Assembly (NCBI GenBank): GCA_017505505.1
Contig: JAFVPA010000020.1
Coordinates: 1 to 49,912 of the forward strand
DNA length: 49,912 bases
Source of the DNA: Oscillospiraceae bacterium
GTDB lineage: Bacteria; Bacillota_A; Clostridia; Oscillospirales; Oscillospiraceae
Reading direction: 5' to 3'
The notes under the pieces were generated by a model. That model saw only the letters and a list, made by a program, of their open reading frames with translations, was not told the origin of the DNA and searched no databases. The translations under genes and the position numbers were made by a program. This document shows positions 7,223 through 14,851 of this stretch, in pieces (positions within the stretch are counted from its first letter, which is position 1; the number at the start of each line of letters is the position of its first letter).

Positions 7223-8527
7223 TTACTTCTTTTCCTTGATCAGGAAGATGGCGATGAGGGAGCTGACCAGCAGCAGGTAGGGGTAGAACAGGTAGCGCAT
7301 GATCTGGAATGCGGTGATGGTGTGGCCCATTTCGGCAACGGCGGAGATGGCCACCAGCATCTGGGCACCGTAGGGGATAACGCCCTGGAAGATGCAGGAG
7401 AAGGTATCCAGCAGGCAGGCGGCCCGCTGAGAGGAGATACCATATTCCTCGCTCATTTCTTTGGCGATGGGGTTGGCCATGACGATGGCCACGGTGTTGT
7501 TGGCTGTGGCGATGTCCATGGCACCTACCAGCAGGCCCATGCCCAGCTGGCCGCCTTTATTGCCCTTGAACAGGCTCTGGATGAAGCTCAGCAGAGCGTC
7601 AAAGCCGCCGTGAACACGGATCAGGCCGCACATGGCAGCAACCAGAATGGCGACCATGGAGGTCTCGAACATGCCGGAAGCGCCGCTGCCCATGCTGGCG
7701 AGCAGGTCGGTAGCGGCAGTCTGACCGGTGGCCAGCATGATCACTGCACCGGAAACAATGCCCACCAGCAGCACCACGAAGACGTTGATACCGGCAACGC
7801 CGCCGATAAGAACCAGAACGTAGGGAATGATCTGCACCAGGTTGTAGCTTTCCTGGATGGGGGCGGTCTCATGGCCCATGGTCAGCATCAGGATCAGCAC
7901 CAGCGTTACCAGAGCGGCGGGCAGGGCGATCCAGAAGTTACCTTTGAACTTATCCTTCATGGCACAGCCCTGGCCGTTGCAGGCGGCGATGGTGGTATCG
8001 GAGATGAAGGACAGGTTGTCGCCGAACATGGCACCGCCAACGACAGTACCGATGCACAGGGCGATCTCATAGTTGGAGGCCTGGGCAACTTCCACGGCAA
8101 TGGGGGCGATCAGAGTGATGGTACCGACGGAGGTGCCCATGGCGGTGGAAACGAAGCAGGCAACCACAAACAGGACAGCCACCGCAAACTGGGCGGGGAT
8201 CAGGTCCAGCATGAAGTATGCCACGCTCTGGGCGGAGCTGCGGCCCACGACACCGACGAAAGCGCCGGCAGTCAGGAAGATCAGCAGCATGGTGATGATA
8301 TTCTTATCACCCACGCCCTGGCCCATAATTTCCAGTTTTTTATCGAAGCTAAGGGACTTGTTCTGCAGGCAGGCCACCAGAATGGCCACCAGGAAGGCGA
8401 TGACGATGGGGATGTTGTAGAAGCCCATGGGGATCTTCATGCCGTATTCAAACAGCAGGCCGAGGCCTAAGTAGATCACCAGAAATACGCCGATGGGCAG
8501 CAGCGCAATGGGATTGCCTTTTTTCAT
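7223..8527 (-). CDS. NhaC family Na+/H+ antiporter-like membrane protein
   Basis: A 434-residue, highly hydrophobic protein with roughly 11-12 predicted membrane segments, matching the NhaC-type antiporter family. Glycine- and serine-rich broken-helix segments such as STAMGTSVGTITLIAP and GGAMFGDNLSFISDTT are typical; the second contains the conserved GDNLSxISDTT motif. Members exchange Na+ for H+, and some exchange organic acids such as malate and lactate, so the true substrate is open. The start follows GGAGGAAAG. The gene is monocistronic with a good terminator. The C-terminus ends in a short charged tail (KEKK), probably cytoplasmic. Confidence 0.87.
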   Translation of the reverse strand: MKKGNPIALLPIGVFLVIYLGLGLLFEYGMKIPMGFYNIPIVIAFLVAILVACLQNKSLSFDKKLEIMGQGVGDKNIITMLLIFLTAGAFVGVVGRSSAQSVAYFMLDLIPAQFAVAVLFVVACFVSTAMGTSVGTITLIAPIAVEVAQASNYEIALCIGTVVGGAMFGDNLSFISDTTIAACNGQGCAMKDKFKGNFWIALPAALVTLVLILMLTMGHETAPIQESYNLVQIIPYVLVLIGGVAGINVFVVLLVGIVSGAVIMLATGQTAATDLLASMGSGASGMFETSMVAILVAAMCGLIRVHGGFDALLSFIQSLFKGNKGGQLGMGLLVGAMDIATANNTVAIVMANPIAKEMSEEYGISSQRAACLLDTFSCIFQGVIPYGAQMLVAISAVAEMGHTITAFQIMRYLFYPYLLLVSSLIAIFLIKEKK

Positions 8528-8574
8528 TTTTTCTTTCCTCCAAACACATTGGTGTGTGACACAAATACTCTATA

Positions 8575-8603
8575 AATTTACCACACCTTATAGGCAATGT
8601 CAA
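8575..8603 (-). promoter_or_regulatory. Candidate promoter of the NhaC-type gene
   Basis: On the minus strand, a perfect TTGACA (8598-8603) and TAAATT at 17-base spacing. The -10 is weak, so this is only a candidate. Confidence 0.45.
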
Positions 8604-8662
8604 GAATCGTGCATGATCGGATGGAAAAATATCGTTTCGCGGCGAGCCGCCGCTGACAATTC

Positions 8663-8692
8663 TTGACAGCATCTTATTTCATACAGTATACT
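8663..8692 (+). promoter_or_regulatory. Sigma-A promoter of the MATE exporter gene
   Basis: TTGACA (8663-8668), 18-base spacer, TATACT (8687-8692), 34 bases before the start codon. Confidence 0.82.
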
Positions 8693-8726
8693 ATATTATA
8701 ATATTGTGCGAAAGGGGAAATCTAAC

Positions 8727-10085
8727 ATGGCCCAGGCCAATTCCAAGACGTATCTGTTTGAATCCATGCCCATCCCCAAAGCGGTGATGGAGCTGTCTAT
8801 CCCTATGGTGGTGACCTCCCTGGTTATGGTGGTCTACAATCTGGCGGATACCTTCTTCGTGGGTATGCTGAACGATCCAGTGCAGAATGCGGCGGTGACG
8901 CTGGTATATCCTGTTATGCTGGCCTTTAACGCGGTGAACAACCTCTTCGGCGTGGGAACCTCCAGTATGATGAGCCGCAGCTTGGGCCGGGGTGACCATG
9001 AGATGGTCCGCACCAGCTCCGCCTTTGGCTTTTACGGTGCCGTGTTCAGCGGTCTGGCCTTCGCGCTGCTGTGTACACTGTTCAAGACACCGCTGATGAA
9101 CCTGCTGGGCACCGATGCCACCACCTGGGAGGCTACCGCCAATTACATGTTCTGGACCGTGAGCTGCGGCGCCATGCCTGCGATCCTGAACGTGGTCCAG
9201 GGTCAGATGGTCCGGGCGGAGGGCGCTTCGCTGCACGCCAGCATCGGCACTATGTCAGGCTGCATTCTGAACATTATCCTTGACCCCATTTTCATCCTGC
9301 CCTGGGGCTTCAACATGGGTGCTGCCGGTGCGGGTCTGGCAACATTTATTTCCAACTGTGTGGCCTGCGGCTATTTCTTCGTGCTGGCTGGGGTGAAGAA
9401 GGGAAAGACTTTCGTCTGCCTGGATATCCGCAAGCTGAAGAACCTGAGCCGGGAGGTGGTCTTCGGCATTCTGGGCGTGGGTATCCCCGCTTCCATCCAG
9501 AATCTGCTGAATGTCACCGGTTCTACTATTCTGAACAACTTCACCGCGGTCTACGGTGCGTCTGCCGTGGCCGCTATGGGTGTTTCCCATAAGGTCAACA
9601 TGCTGCCGATGCAGGTCTGCCTGGGCTTCTCCCAGGGAATCATGCCTCTGGTCAGCTACAACTACGCCAGCGGCAACCGCAAGCGCATGAAGGATTCCAT
9701 TCTCTTTGCCATGGGAATCATCCTTCCCATCATGACGGTGGTGACGGTAGGTTACTGGTTCGGTGCTTCTGGTCTGATCCGCCTGTTCATGGACAATCCG
9801 GATATCGTGGCCTACGGTACAGCGTTCCTCCGGGGTATGTGCCTTGGCATGGTATTCCTGTGCACCGACTTTATGGCAGTGGGCGTGTTCGCCTCTCTGG
9901 GCATGGGCAAGTACAGCCTTACCTTTGCGATTCTGCGCAAGGTAGTGCTGGAAATTCCTCTGCTGTTCATTCTGAACGCACTGTTCCCCCTGTACGGTCT
10001 GGCCTATGCCCAGTTCCTGACTGAGGTGATCCTGGCCATCGCCGCAGTGGTGATGCTGGTGCGGATCTTCCGGGAAAAGGCATGA
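8727..10085 (+). CDS. MATE family efflux transporter
   Basis: A 452-residue integral membrane protein with about 12 transmembrane helices in two homologous halves, matching the multidrug and toxin extrusion (MATE) family. The N-terminal AVMELSIPMVVTSLVMVVYN and the repeat counterpart in the second half (FGILGVGIPASIQNLLN) are typical. These carriers expel cationic drugs or metabolites using an H+ or Na+ gradient; the substrate here is unknown. ATG at 8727 is chosen because it follows AAAGGGGA; an in-frame GTG at 8706 has no such site. It is a single-gene unit with its own promoter. I see no clear terminator behind it. Confidence 0.9.
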   Translation: MAQANSKTYLFESMPIPKAVMELSIPMVVTSLVMVVYNLADTFFVGMLNDPVQNAAVTLVYPVMLAFNAVNNLFGVGTSSMMSRSLGRGDHEMVRTSSAFGFYGAVFSGLAFALLCTLFKTPLMNLLGTDATTWEATANYMFWTVSCGAMPAILNVVQGQMVRAEGASLHASIGTMSGCILNIILDPIFILPWGFNMGAAGAGLATFISNCVACGYFFVLAGVKKGKTFVCLDIRKLKNLSREVVFGILGVGIPASIQNLLNVTGSTILNNFTAVYGASAVAAMGVSHKVNMLPMQVCLGFSQGIMPLVSYNYASGNRKRMKDSILFAMGIILPIMTVVTVGYWFGASGLIRLFMDNPDIVAYGTAFLRGMCLGMVFLCTDFMAVGVFASLGMGKYSLTFAILRKVVLEIPLLFILNALFPLYGLAYAQFLTEVILAIAAVVMLVRIFREKA

Positions 10086-10166
10086 CATAAGGACAGGTGT
10101 CTGCGAGGGGAAGATTTGTGAAATTTTACAAATCTCTGACTTCACAGCATTTTTACAAAAAAATGA

Positions 10167-10195
10167 TTGAAAAATCATATAAATTGCGGTATAAC
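10167..10195 (+). promoter_or_regulatory. Sigma-A promoter of the CofE-like gene
   Basis: TTGAAA (10167-10172), 17-base spacer, TATAAC (10190-10195), 65 bases before the start codon. Confidence 0.75.
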
Positions 10196-10260
10196 TATTG
10201 TGTCATTTTTTGATTCTGATCCGACCGAGCCAAGCCCGGCCGGGGAAATGAGGTATAATT

Positions 10261-11448
10261 ATGGAAAGAAAAGTCGGAACCATTTCCAGAGGCATCCGTT
10301 GCCCCATCATTCGCGAGGGTGATGATCTGACGAAGATCGTTGTGGACTCCGTTCTGGAAGCTGCCGAGAGCGAAGGCTACCAGCTGCGGGACCGTGACAT
10401 CGTCGCCATGACCGAGTCCATCGTGGCCCGTGCTCAGGGCAACTACGCATCCGTCGATGCCATTGCTACCGATGTCCGCAACAAGCTGGGCGGCGAGACT
10501 GTCGGTGTCATTTTCCCCATCCTGTCCCGTAACCGTTTTGCCATCTGCCTGCGCGGCATTGCCCGCGGCTGCAAGAAGGTGGTCCTGATGCTGAGCTACC
10601 CCTCCGACGAGGTGGGCAACGAGCTGGTGTCCCTGGACAAGCTGGACGAGGCTAAGGTCAACCCCTTCTCTGATGTGCTGTCCCTGGAGCGCTACCGCGC
10701 CCTGTTCGGTGAGAATCTGCACCCCTTCACCCTGGTGGACTACGTTCAGTACTACTCTGACCTGGTCCGTGAGGAAGGCGCTGATGTGGAAGTGGTCTTC
10801 GCCAACGATCCCCGGGTCATCCTGGACTACACCAAGAATGTTCTGGCCTGCGACATCCACACCCGTGCCCGTACCAAGCGTCTGCTGTGGGGTGCCGGTG
10901 CCGAGCGTGTCTGCGGTCTGGATGACATCCTGAACGCCCCTGTGAACGGCAGCGGCTGCAACGAGAAGTACGGCCTGCTGGGCTCCAACAAGTCCACTGA
11001 GGGCATGGTCAAGCTGTTCCCCCGGGACTGCCAGGATCTGGTGAAGAATATCCAGGCTTCCTTCCTGGAGAAGACCGGCAAGCTGGTGGAAGTCATGGTC
11101 TACGGCGACGGTGCCTTCAAGGATCCCGTTGGCAAGATCTGGGAGCTGGCTGACCCCGTAGTTTCTCCTGCCTACACCGCTGGCCTGGAGGGCACTCCCA
11201 ACGAGCTGAAGCTGAAGTACCTGGCTGACAATGACTACGCTGACCTGTCCGGCGCAGAGCTGAAGGCCGCCATTGAGGGCGCCATCCGTGCCAAGGGCGA
11301 CCTGGCCGGCTCCATGGCTTCTCAGGGTACTACCCCCCGCCGTCTGACCGACCTGATCGGCTCCCTGTGTGACCTGACCTCCGGTTCCGGTGACAAGGGT
11401 ACCCCCATCATCCACATCCAGGGCTATTTCGACAACTATACCAGCTAA
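10261..11448 (+). CDS. CofE-like (coenzyme F420-0:L-glutamate ligase family) protein
   Basis: A 395-residue cytoplasmic protein resembling the F420-0:gamma-glutamyl ligase (CofE) family, with an N-terminal TISRGIRCPIIREGDDL, a conserved AMTESIVARAQGNY and a later GDGAFKDPVGKIWELADP. True CofE adds glutamate to coenzyme F420. No other F420 biosynthesis or F420-dependent gene is in this window, and Clostridia of this type are not known to make F420, so the homologue probably joins an amino acid to another acceptor. It is longer than archaeal CofE (about 250 residues). Codon use is strongly biased to C/G-ending codons, suggesting high expression. It has its own promoter and a strong terminator. 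The function is not established. Confidence 0.7.
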   Translation: MERKVGTISRGIRCPIIREGDDLTKIVVDSVLEAAESEGYQLRDRDIVAMTESIVARAQGNYASVDAIATDVRNKLGGETVGVIFPILSRNRFAICLRGIARGCKKVVLMLSYPSDEVGNELVSLDKLDEAKVNPFSDVLSLERYRALFGENLHPFTLVDYVQYYSDLVREEGADVEVVFANDPRVILDYTKNVLACDIHTRARTKRLLWGAGAERVCGLDDILNAPVNGSGCNEKYGLLGSNKSTEGMVKLFPRDCQDLVKNIQASFLEKTGKLVEVMVYGDGAFKDPVGKIWELADPVVSPAYTAGLEGTPNELKLKYLADNDYADLSGAELKAAIEGAIRAKGDLAGSMASQGTTPRRLTDLIGSLCDLTSGSGDKGTPIIHIQGYFDNYTS

Positions 11449-11463
11449 GAAACAAGCAATCCA

Positions 11464-11489
11464 GGGGCGGCCAATGGCCGCCCCTTTTT
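11464..11489 (+). terminator. Terminator after the CofE-like gene
   Basis: Perfect 9-bp GC stem GGGGCGGCC/GGCCGCCCC, 3-base loop, TTTTT tail. Confidence 0.93.
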
Positions 11490-11530
11490 GTAACATCGTC
11501 ACAGAATTTTTTGATCCAATGCGGTATCCT
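11490..11530 (+). promoter_or_regulatory. Redox-type palindromic promoter, site 5 (ccdA-tlpA operon)
   Basis: GTAACATCGTCAC (11490-11502), then AGAA, and -10-like TATCCT at 11525-11530, again 22 bases after the palindrome. CAGAAT is in the -35 position. It starts directly after the preceding terminator and serves the next operon; a repeat pair lies in the leader. Confidence 0.7.
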
Positions 11531-11560
11531 TTTAGAAAAGAATGCGGATCATGAAAAATG

Positions 11561-11664
11561 GTAGGGTGGGGCCCGCCCCCCACCACTGGGAAAGAATCTC
11601 ACAGCGGAATATGTAAACCGCGCGAATATCTGAGACTGACGGTGGGGGCAAGCCCCCACCCTAC
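11561..11664. repeat. Paired GTAGGG palindromic repeat (REP-like), copy 1
   Basis: Two inverted units, about 24 bases each (11561-11584 and 11641-11664), each self-complementary and GC-rich. They begin GTAGGGTGGGG and end CCCCACCCTAC, enclosing 56 bases of unrelated sequence. The same design recurs at 12999, 14529, 18141, 19501 and 24812. It lies in the 5' leader of ccdA. Confidence 0.85.
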
Positions 11665-11704
11665 AGAAGTTCAACTATGGATTCGCATAAAAGGAGGAAC
11701 GTTT

Positions 11705-12367
11705 ATGCAATATCTGATTTCCTTTTTGGAGGGCATCATCACCTTTATTTCCCCCTGTCTTTTGCCGATGCTGCCCATTTACATCTCTTATTTTGCCGGA
11801 GGCGGGGAGAGGACTACAGGGAAGACCCTGCGCAACGCATCCGGTTTCGTGCTGGGCTTCACGGTGGTCTTCGTGGCCATGGGTGCTCTGGCGGGGACAT
11901 TGGGCAGCTTTCTGACCCGGCATCAGACCTGGGTGAATCTCATTGGCGGTGCCATCGTGGTGCTGTTCGGTCTGAATTATATGGGCGTGCTGAAATTCAA
12001 TCTGTTCCGGGGCCAAAGAGGCGGCCTGACGGCAGGGGAGATGGGATTCTTCTCCGCAATGCTGTTCGGTATCGTCTTTTCCGTGGGCTGGACACCCTGC
12101 GTGGGGGCCTTCTTAGGTTCCGCCCTGATGCTGGCTTCCCAGCAGGGGCACGTGCTGGAGGGCATGGCGATGCTGCTATGCTATTCTCTGGGTATGGGCA
12201 TCCCCTTCCTGCTCAGTGCGGTGCTGATCGAGAAGCTCCGGGGGACCTTTAATTGGATCAAGAGCCATTACGACATCATCAACAAGATCTGCGGCGGTGC
12301 CCTGGTGCTGGTAGGTATCCTCATGGCCACCGGAACCCTGGGACGACTGCTGGCGGTGCTGAGTTAA
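11705..12367 (+). CDS. ccdA: CcdA-family thiol-disulfide transmembrane transporter
   Basis: A 220-residue membrane protein with six predicted helices, matching the CcdA/DsbD-beta family that moves reducing equivalents from cytoplasmic thioredoxin across the membrane. The two family cysteines are visible: Cys18 in FISPCLLPMLPIY (helix 1) and the second in GWTPCVGAFLGSAL (helix 4). The start at 11705 follows AAGGAGG; the longer open frame to 11558 runs through a repeat and is not credible. The next gene, 10 bases downstream, encodes an extracytoplasmic thioredoxin-like protein, the expected electron acceptor. The upstream redox-type promoter ties this exported reductant system to the cytoplasmic thioredoxin genes at 2-6 kb. 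Confidence 0.9.
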   Translation: MQYLISFLEGIITFISPCLLPMLPIYISYFAGGGERTTGKTLRNASGFVLGFTVVFVAMGALAGTLGSFLTRHQTWVNLIGGAIVVLFGLNYMGVLKFNLFRGQRGGLTAGEMGFFSAMLFGIVFSVGWTPCVGAFLGSALMLASQQGHVLEGMAMLLCYSLGMGIPFLLSAVLIEKLRGTFNWIKSHYDIINKICGGALVLVGILMATGTLGRLLAVLS

Positions 12368-12377
12368 GGAGGACGCT

Positions 12378-12973
12378 ATGGAAAAGACTTACAAGATTTT
12401 GAAACTGCTGATCTGGGTGCTGCTGTTTGCGGTGCTCATTGCGGGAGCCTATGTGCTGTATAACAAACTGAGCGCAGAGGTGGACATGGGTGGTCTGGCC
12501 ACCACACCGGAGGTAGCGGCGGACCCCACCGGGGAGACAGAAGCGGCTCCCAGCCCTGCCCCGGACTTTACGGTGTATGATATCGACGGGAATGCGTTCA
12601 AACTGTCGGATTTTAAGGGAAAGCCCGTGATCCTGAACTTCTGGGCCAGCTGGTGCGGTCCTTGCGTCAGCGAGATGCCGGAATTCCAGAGCTTTTATGA
12701 AAATACGGCGAAGACATCCACTTCGTGCTGGTGAATCTGACCGACGGTATGCAGGAGACAGTGGAATCCGCATCCTCCTTTGTCAATGGCCAGGGCTACA
12801 CATTCCCGGTGTATTACGATACCGATGTGGATGCGGCTATGGTTTACGGTGTCAGCGCGGTGCCTGTGAGCTATTTTATTGATGCAGAGGGCAATTTCGC
12901 AGCCTGGGCCCAGGGCGCACTGACAGCGGACATGCTGCAGCAGGGCGTGGACATGCTGCTGGGCGACCAGTAA
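12378..12973 (+). pseudogene. TlpA/ResA-like membrane-anchored thiol-disulfide oxidoreductase, frameshifted
   Basis: The first part (from ATG 12378, after TAAGGAGG) encodes an N-terminal membrane anchor (residues 8-28), an Ala/Pro/Thr linker and a TlpA-type thioredoxin domain with WCGPC (Cys93, Cys96). It then shifts frame in an A run at about 12700-12703 and stops at 12734. The remainder continues in the +2 frame: YGEDIHFVLVNL, then the cis-Pro region VSAVPVSYFIDAEG, ending at 12973. One extra A in the run would restore a continuous protein of about 198 residues reading FYEKYGEDIHF. This can be a real null mutation, phase variation in a short homopolymer, or a sequencing error. The stop codon TAA lies inside a repeat terminus. 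Partner of CcdA. Confidence 0.82.
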
Positions 12974-13160
12974 ATTATCGTTTATCGCAAAATAATCTGT
13001 AGGGCGGGGGCCTGCCCCCGCCGGGCACCAATGATACCGGGTGTGACCATATTGGCAATTATCTGCCATTTTACATCGATTTTGCCGCGCAATGATCGCA
13101 ACTGCCCGGCAGAGGCTTTCACTCCGCCCTACACGGGATGGAGCGATAAACTACAATTTA
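12971..13160. repeat. Nested MITE-like element with REP pair inside (copy 2)
   Basis: Outer 18-base inverted ends TAAATTATCGTTTATCGC (12971-12988) and GCGATAAACTACAATTTA (13143-13160), 16 of 18 complementary. Inside are two inverted GTAGGGCGG units (12999-13027 and 13103-13133). The outer ends resemble those of elements at 15405 and 32969. The left end supplies the stop codon of the preceding reading frame. This element and the hairpin at 13172 fill most of the gene-free stretch to 13292. Confidence 0.8.
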
Positions 13161-13171
13161 CCGTATGGACA

Positions 13172-13202
13172 AAAACATCCCCCGGCTTTGCAACCGGGGG
13201 AT
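13172..13202 (-). terminator. Candidate terminator downstream of the HIT gene
   Basis: Stem ATCCCCCGG/CCGGGGGAT followed on the minus strand by GTTTTTG. It lies 90 bases beyond the HIT stop codon. The intervening bases hold several GTTACGA-like words without clear meaning. Confidence 0.5.
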
Positions 13203-13292
13203 TTGTGCGAGATGTAACGAATCGAGCGGTACCCAGGAGGAGTTACGATTATTGCCAGGGTACGTTACGAATTGTCTGCGGCGACTCGCCGC

Positions 13293-13712
13293 TTACAGAG
13301 CAGCCTTGATCTTCTCAATCATTGCGGCGTACTCTTCCTCGGTCAGATAGGTCTTGCCGGGGTTCATGGCGAAGGGAGTGCCCCACTCGAACTCGCCCTG
13401 GTACTTGGGAACCAGGTGGAAGTGCAGGTGGCAGCCGCCGTCGCCGTAAGCGCCGTAGTTGACCTTATCGGGGGAGAAAGCCTTATGGATGGCGTTTGCT
13501 GCGGTGGCTACGTCCTCAAAGAACAGGGCGCGCTCTTCAGCGGAGATGTTGACCAGCTCGGAAACGTGATCCTTGTAAGCCACGATGACACGGCCGGGAT
13601 GGCTCTGCTCCTTGAACAGGATCAGCTGAGAAACCTTCAGGTCGCAGATCTTGATGCCGAAGCCAGCCAGGATCTCGCCGCCCATGCAGTAGCCGCAGTT
13701 GCAATCTTTCAT
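13293..13712 (-). CDS. HIT family (histidine triad) nucleotide hydrolase/transferase
   Basis: A 139-residue protein of the histidine triad superfamily, small enzymes that cleave nucleotide phosphoramidates or dinucleoside polyphosphates. The catalytic triad motif HLHFHLV is present near residue 100 (GGCHLHFHLVPKY). The N-terminus MKDCNCGYC contains closely spaced cysteines, which in some HIT proteins bind zinc. I chose the ATG at 13712 because AAAGAGGT precedes it. It is a single gene with its own promoter at 13760-13788. The specific substrate is unknown. Confidence 0.9.
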   Translation of the reverse strand: MKDCNCGYCMGGEILAGFGIKICDLKVSQLILFKEQSHPGRVIVAYKDHVSELVNISAEERALFFEDVATAANAIHKAFSPDKVNYGAYGDGGCHLHFHLVPKYQGEFEWGTPFAMNPGKTYLTEEEYAAMIEKIKAAL

Positions 13713-13759
13713 GTGAATTACCTCTTTCGTTAAGTTATTTGGTGTATATAGCTGAAATG

Positions 13760-13788
13760 ATGATAACATATATCACTTTATTGGTCAA
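13760..13788 (-). promoter_or_regulatory. Sigma-A promoter of the HIT gene
   Basis: On the minus strand, TTGACC (13783-13788), 17-base spacer, TATCAT (13760-13765). Confidence 0.7.
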
Positions 13789-13904
13789 GATAACCGGATG
13801 TTTTTGTGAAAAGTGCTGTAGAAGAGACGAAAAAACTGTAAAAAATGCTTTTCTATCCGGAGAAGCTGTGGTATGATAAAGAAAAAGGAAAAGAGGGGAC
13901 CGTT

Positions 13905-14522
13905 ATGGGTTACTTCGTGGTGATTTTGCTGGGGTATCTTTTGGGAAGCTCAAATCTGGCCTATTACATCAGCCGGGCGGTGAAAAAGGATATCCGGGGC
14001 GGCGGGACCGGAAATCTGGGGGCCTCCAATGCCACCATCCTGCTGGGCTGGAAGGCCGGTGTATCCGTGGCCCTGCACGATATCGGCAAGGCGGCGCTGG
14101 CGGTGATCCTGGCGAAGCTGCTGTTCCCGGAACTGGAATACGCCGGGGCGGCGGCCGGAGTGGCCAGCGTCATGGGACATATCTTCCCCTTCTATCTGAA
14201 ATTCAAGGGCGGCAAGGGTCTGGCCTCTTTCTGGGGCATGACCGTGGCACTGAACTGGAAGCTGGGCCTGATCGCGGCCTTGGTGATCCTTCTGGCAACC
14301 CTGATCACGGATTATATCGTAATCGGTACCTTCTCTACCATTGCCCTGGTGCCTGCGTATCTGGGCATCACCACCCACAATCTGATCCTGACGGCCATCA
14401 TCTGTATTGCTTCCTTTGTGATTTTCTGGAAGCACCGGGAGAATATCGGTCGGCTGATCCGAAAAGAGGAGATCGGGCTGAGAAGGACCATTCAGGGTAA
14501 GGACCGGATGGATAAAAAATAA
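13905..14522 (+). CDS. plsY: Acyl-phosphate:glycerol-3-phosphate acyltransferase
   Basis: A 205-residue integral membrane enzyme that transfers an acyl group from acyl phosphate to glycerol 3-phosphate, the first step of phospholipid synthesis. Diagnostic motifs: GSSNLAYYISR in the first loop, GGGTGNLGASN (motif 1, glycerol-phosphate binding) and KFKGGKGLASFWG (motif 2). About five hydrophobic helices are visible. The C-terminus is a basic tail (GRLIRKEEIGLRRT). The ATG at 13905 follows AGAGGGG; the longer open frame to 13845 is not supported. PlsX is not in the window. A REP pair begins six bases after the stop. Confidence 0.93.
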   Translation: MGYFVVILLGYLLGSSNLAYYISRAVKKDIRGGGTGNLGASNATILLGWKAGVSVALHDIGKAALAVILAKLLFPELEYAGAAAGVASVMGHIFPFYLKFKGGKGLASFWGMTVALNWKLGLIAALVILLATLITDYIVIGTFSTIALVPAYLGITTHNLILTAIICIASFVIFWKHRENIGRLIRKEEIGLRRTIQGKDRMDKK

Positions 14523-14528
14523 GAAAAC

Positions 14529-14633
14529 TGTAGGGCAGAGGCCTGCCTCTGCCGGGCACTTTCAAAATTGAGCGGTGTGTTTTTACAGCTCAGTCGATGG
14601 TATTGCCCGGCGGGGGCAGGCCCCCGCCCTACA
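14529..14633. repeat. Paired GTAGGG palindromic repeat (REP-like), copy 3
   Basis: Inverted units TGTAGGGCAGAGGCCTG... (14529-14557) and ...CCCCCGCCCTACA (14604-14633) around an unrelated centre. It exactly fills the gap between two convergent genes, starting 6 bases after the plsY stop and ending 1 base before the next stop. Confidence 0.85.
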
Positions 14634-14634
14634 A

Positions 14635-14835
14635 TTATTTTTGGAAGTATGCTTCTATTTTCTTTACGGTGTAATCGCTTAAGCCCACGCTGGCCACAAG
14701 GGCGGCGATCCAGCAGACGATGACCAGAATGTCCAGGAGGATATTGAGGCCGCTGTTCCGAAAAAGGAAATCAATAACTTGGCAGAAAAGGTAAAAATAC
14801 ACGCCGGTGAAAATCAAAAAGAGAAAATTTTTCAT
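14635..14835 (-). CDS. Small two-helix membrane protein, function unknown
   Basis: A 66-residue protein with two hydrophobic segments (residues 3-24 and 31-50) and a short charged C-terminus (VKKIEAYFQK). I do not recognise a family. A plausible Shine-Dalgarno site (AGAGGGT) precedes the ATG. It starts 17 bases after the stop of the DNA glycosylase gene on the same strand, so it is probably cotranscribed with it. Its stop abuts a REP pair. The regular hydrophobic pattern and ribosome-binding site argue for a real gene; conservation in relatives would confirm it. Confidence 0.65.
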   Translation of the reverse strand: MKNFLFLIFTGVYFYLFCQVIDFLFRNSGLNILLDILVIVCWIAALVASVGLSDYTVKKIEAYFQK

Positions 14836-14851
14836 TGGTACCCTCTGCCTT

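Noticed and set aside
11490..11530. Interpreting the redox motif as a standard CRP or FNR site
   Set aside because: CRP sites are TGTGA-N6-TCACA and FNR sites TTGAT-N4-ATCAA; here the centre is 5 bases and RGAA is fixed on one side only. The family of the regulator is left open.
12971..13292. Possible CRISPR or tandem repeat array in repeat-rich gaps
   Set aside because: Units are paired and inverted, not regularly spaced direct repeats, and no cas genes are present.
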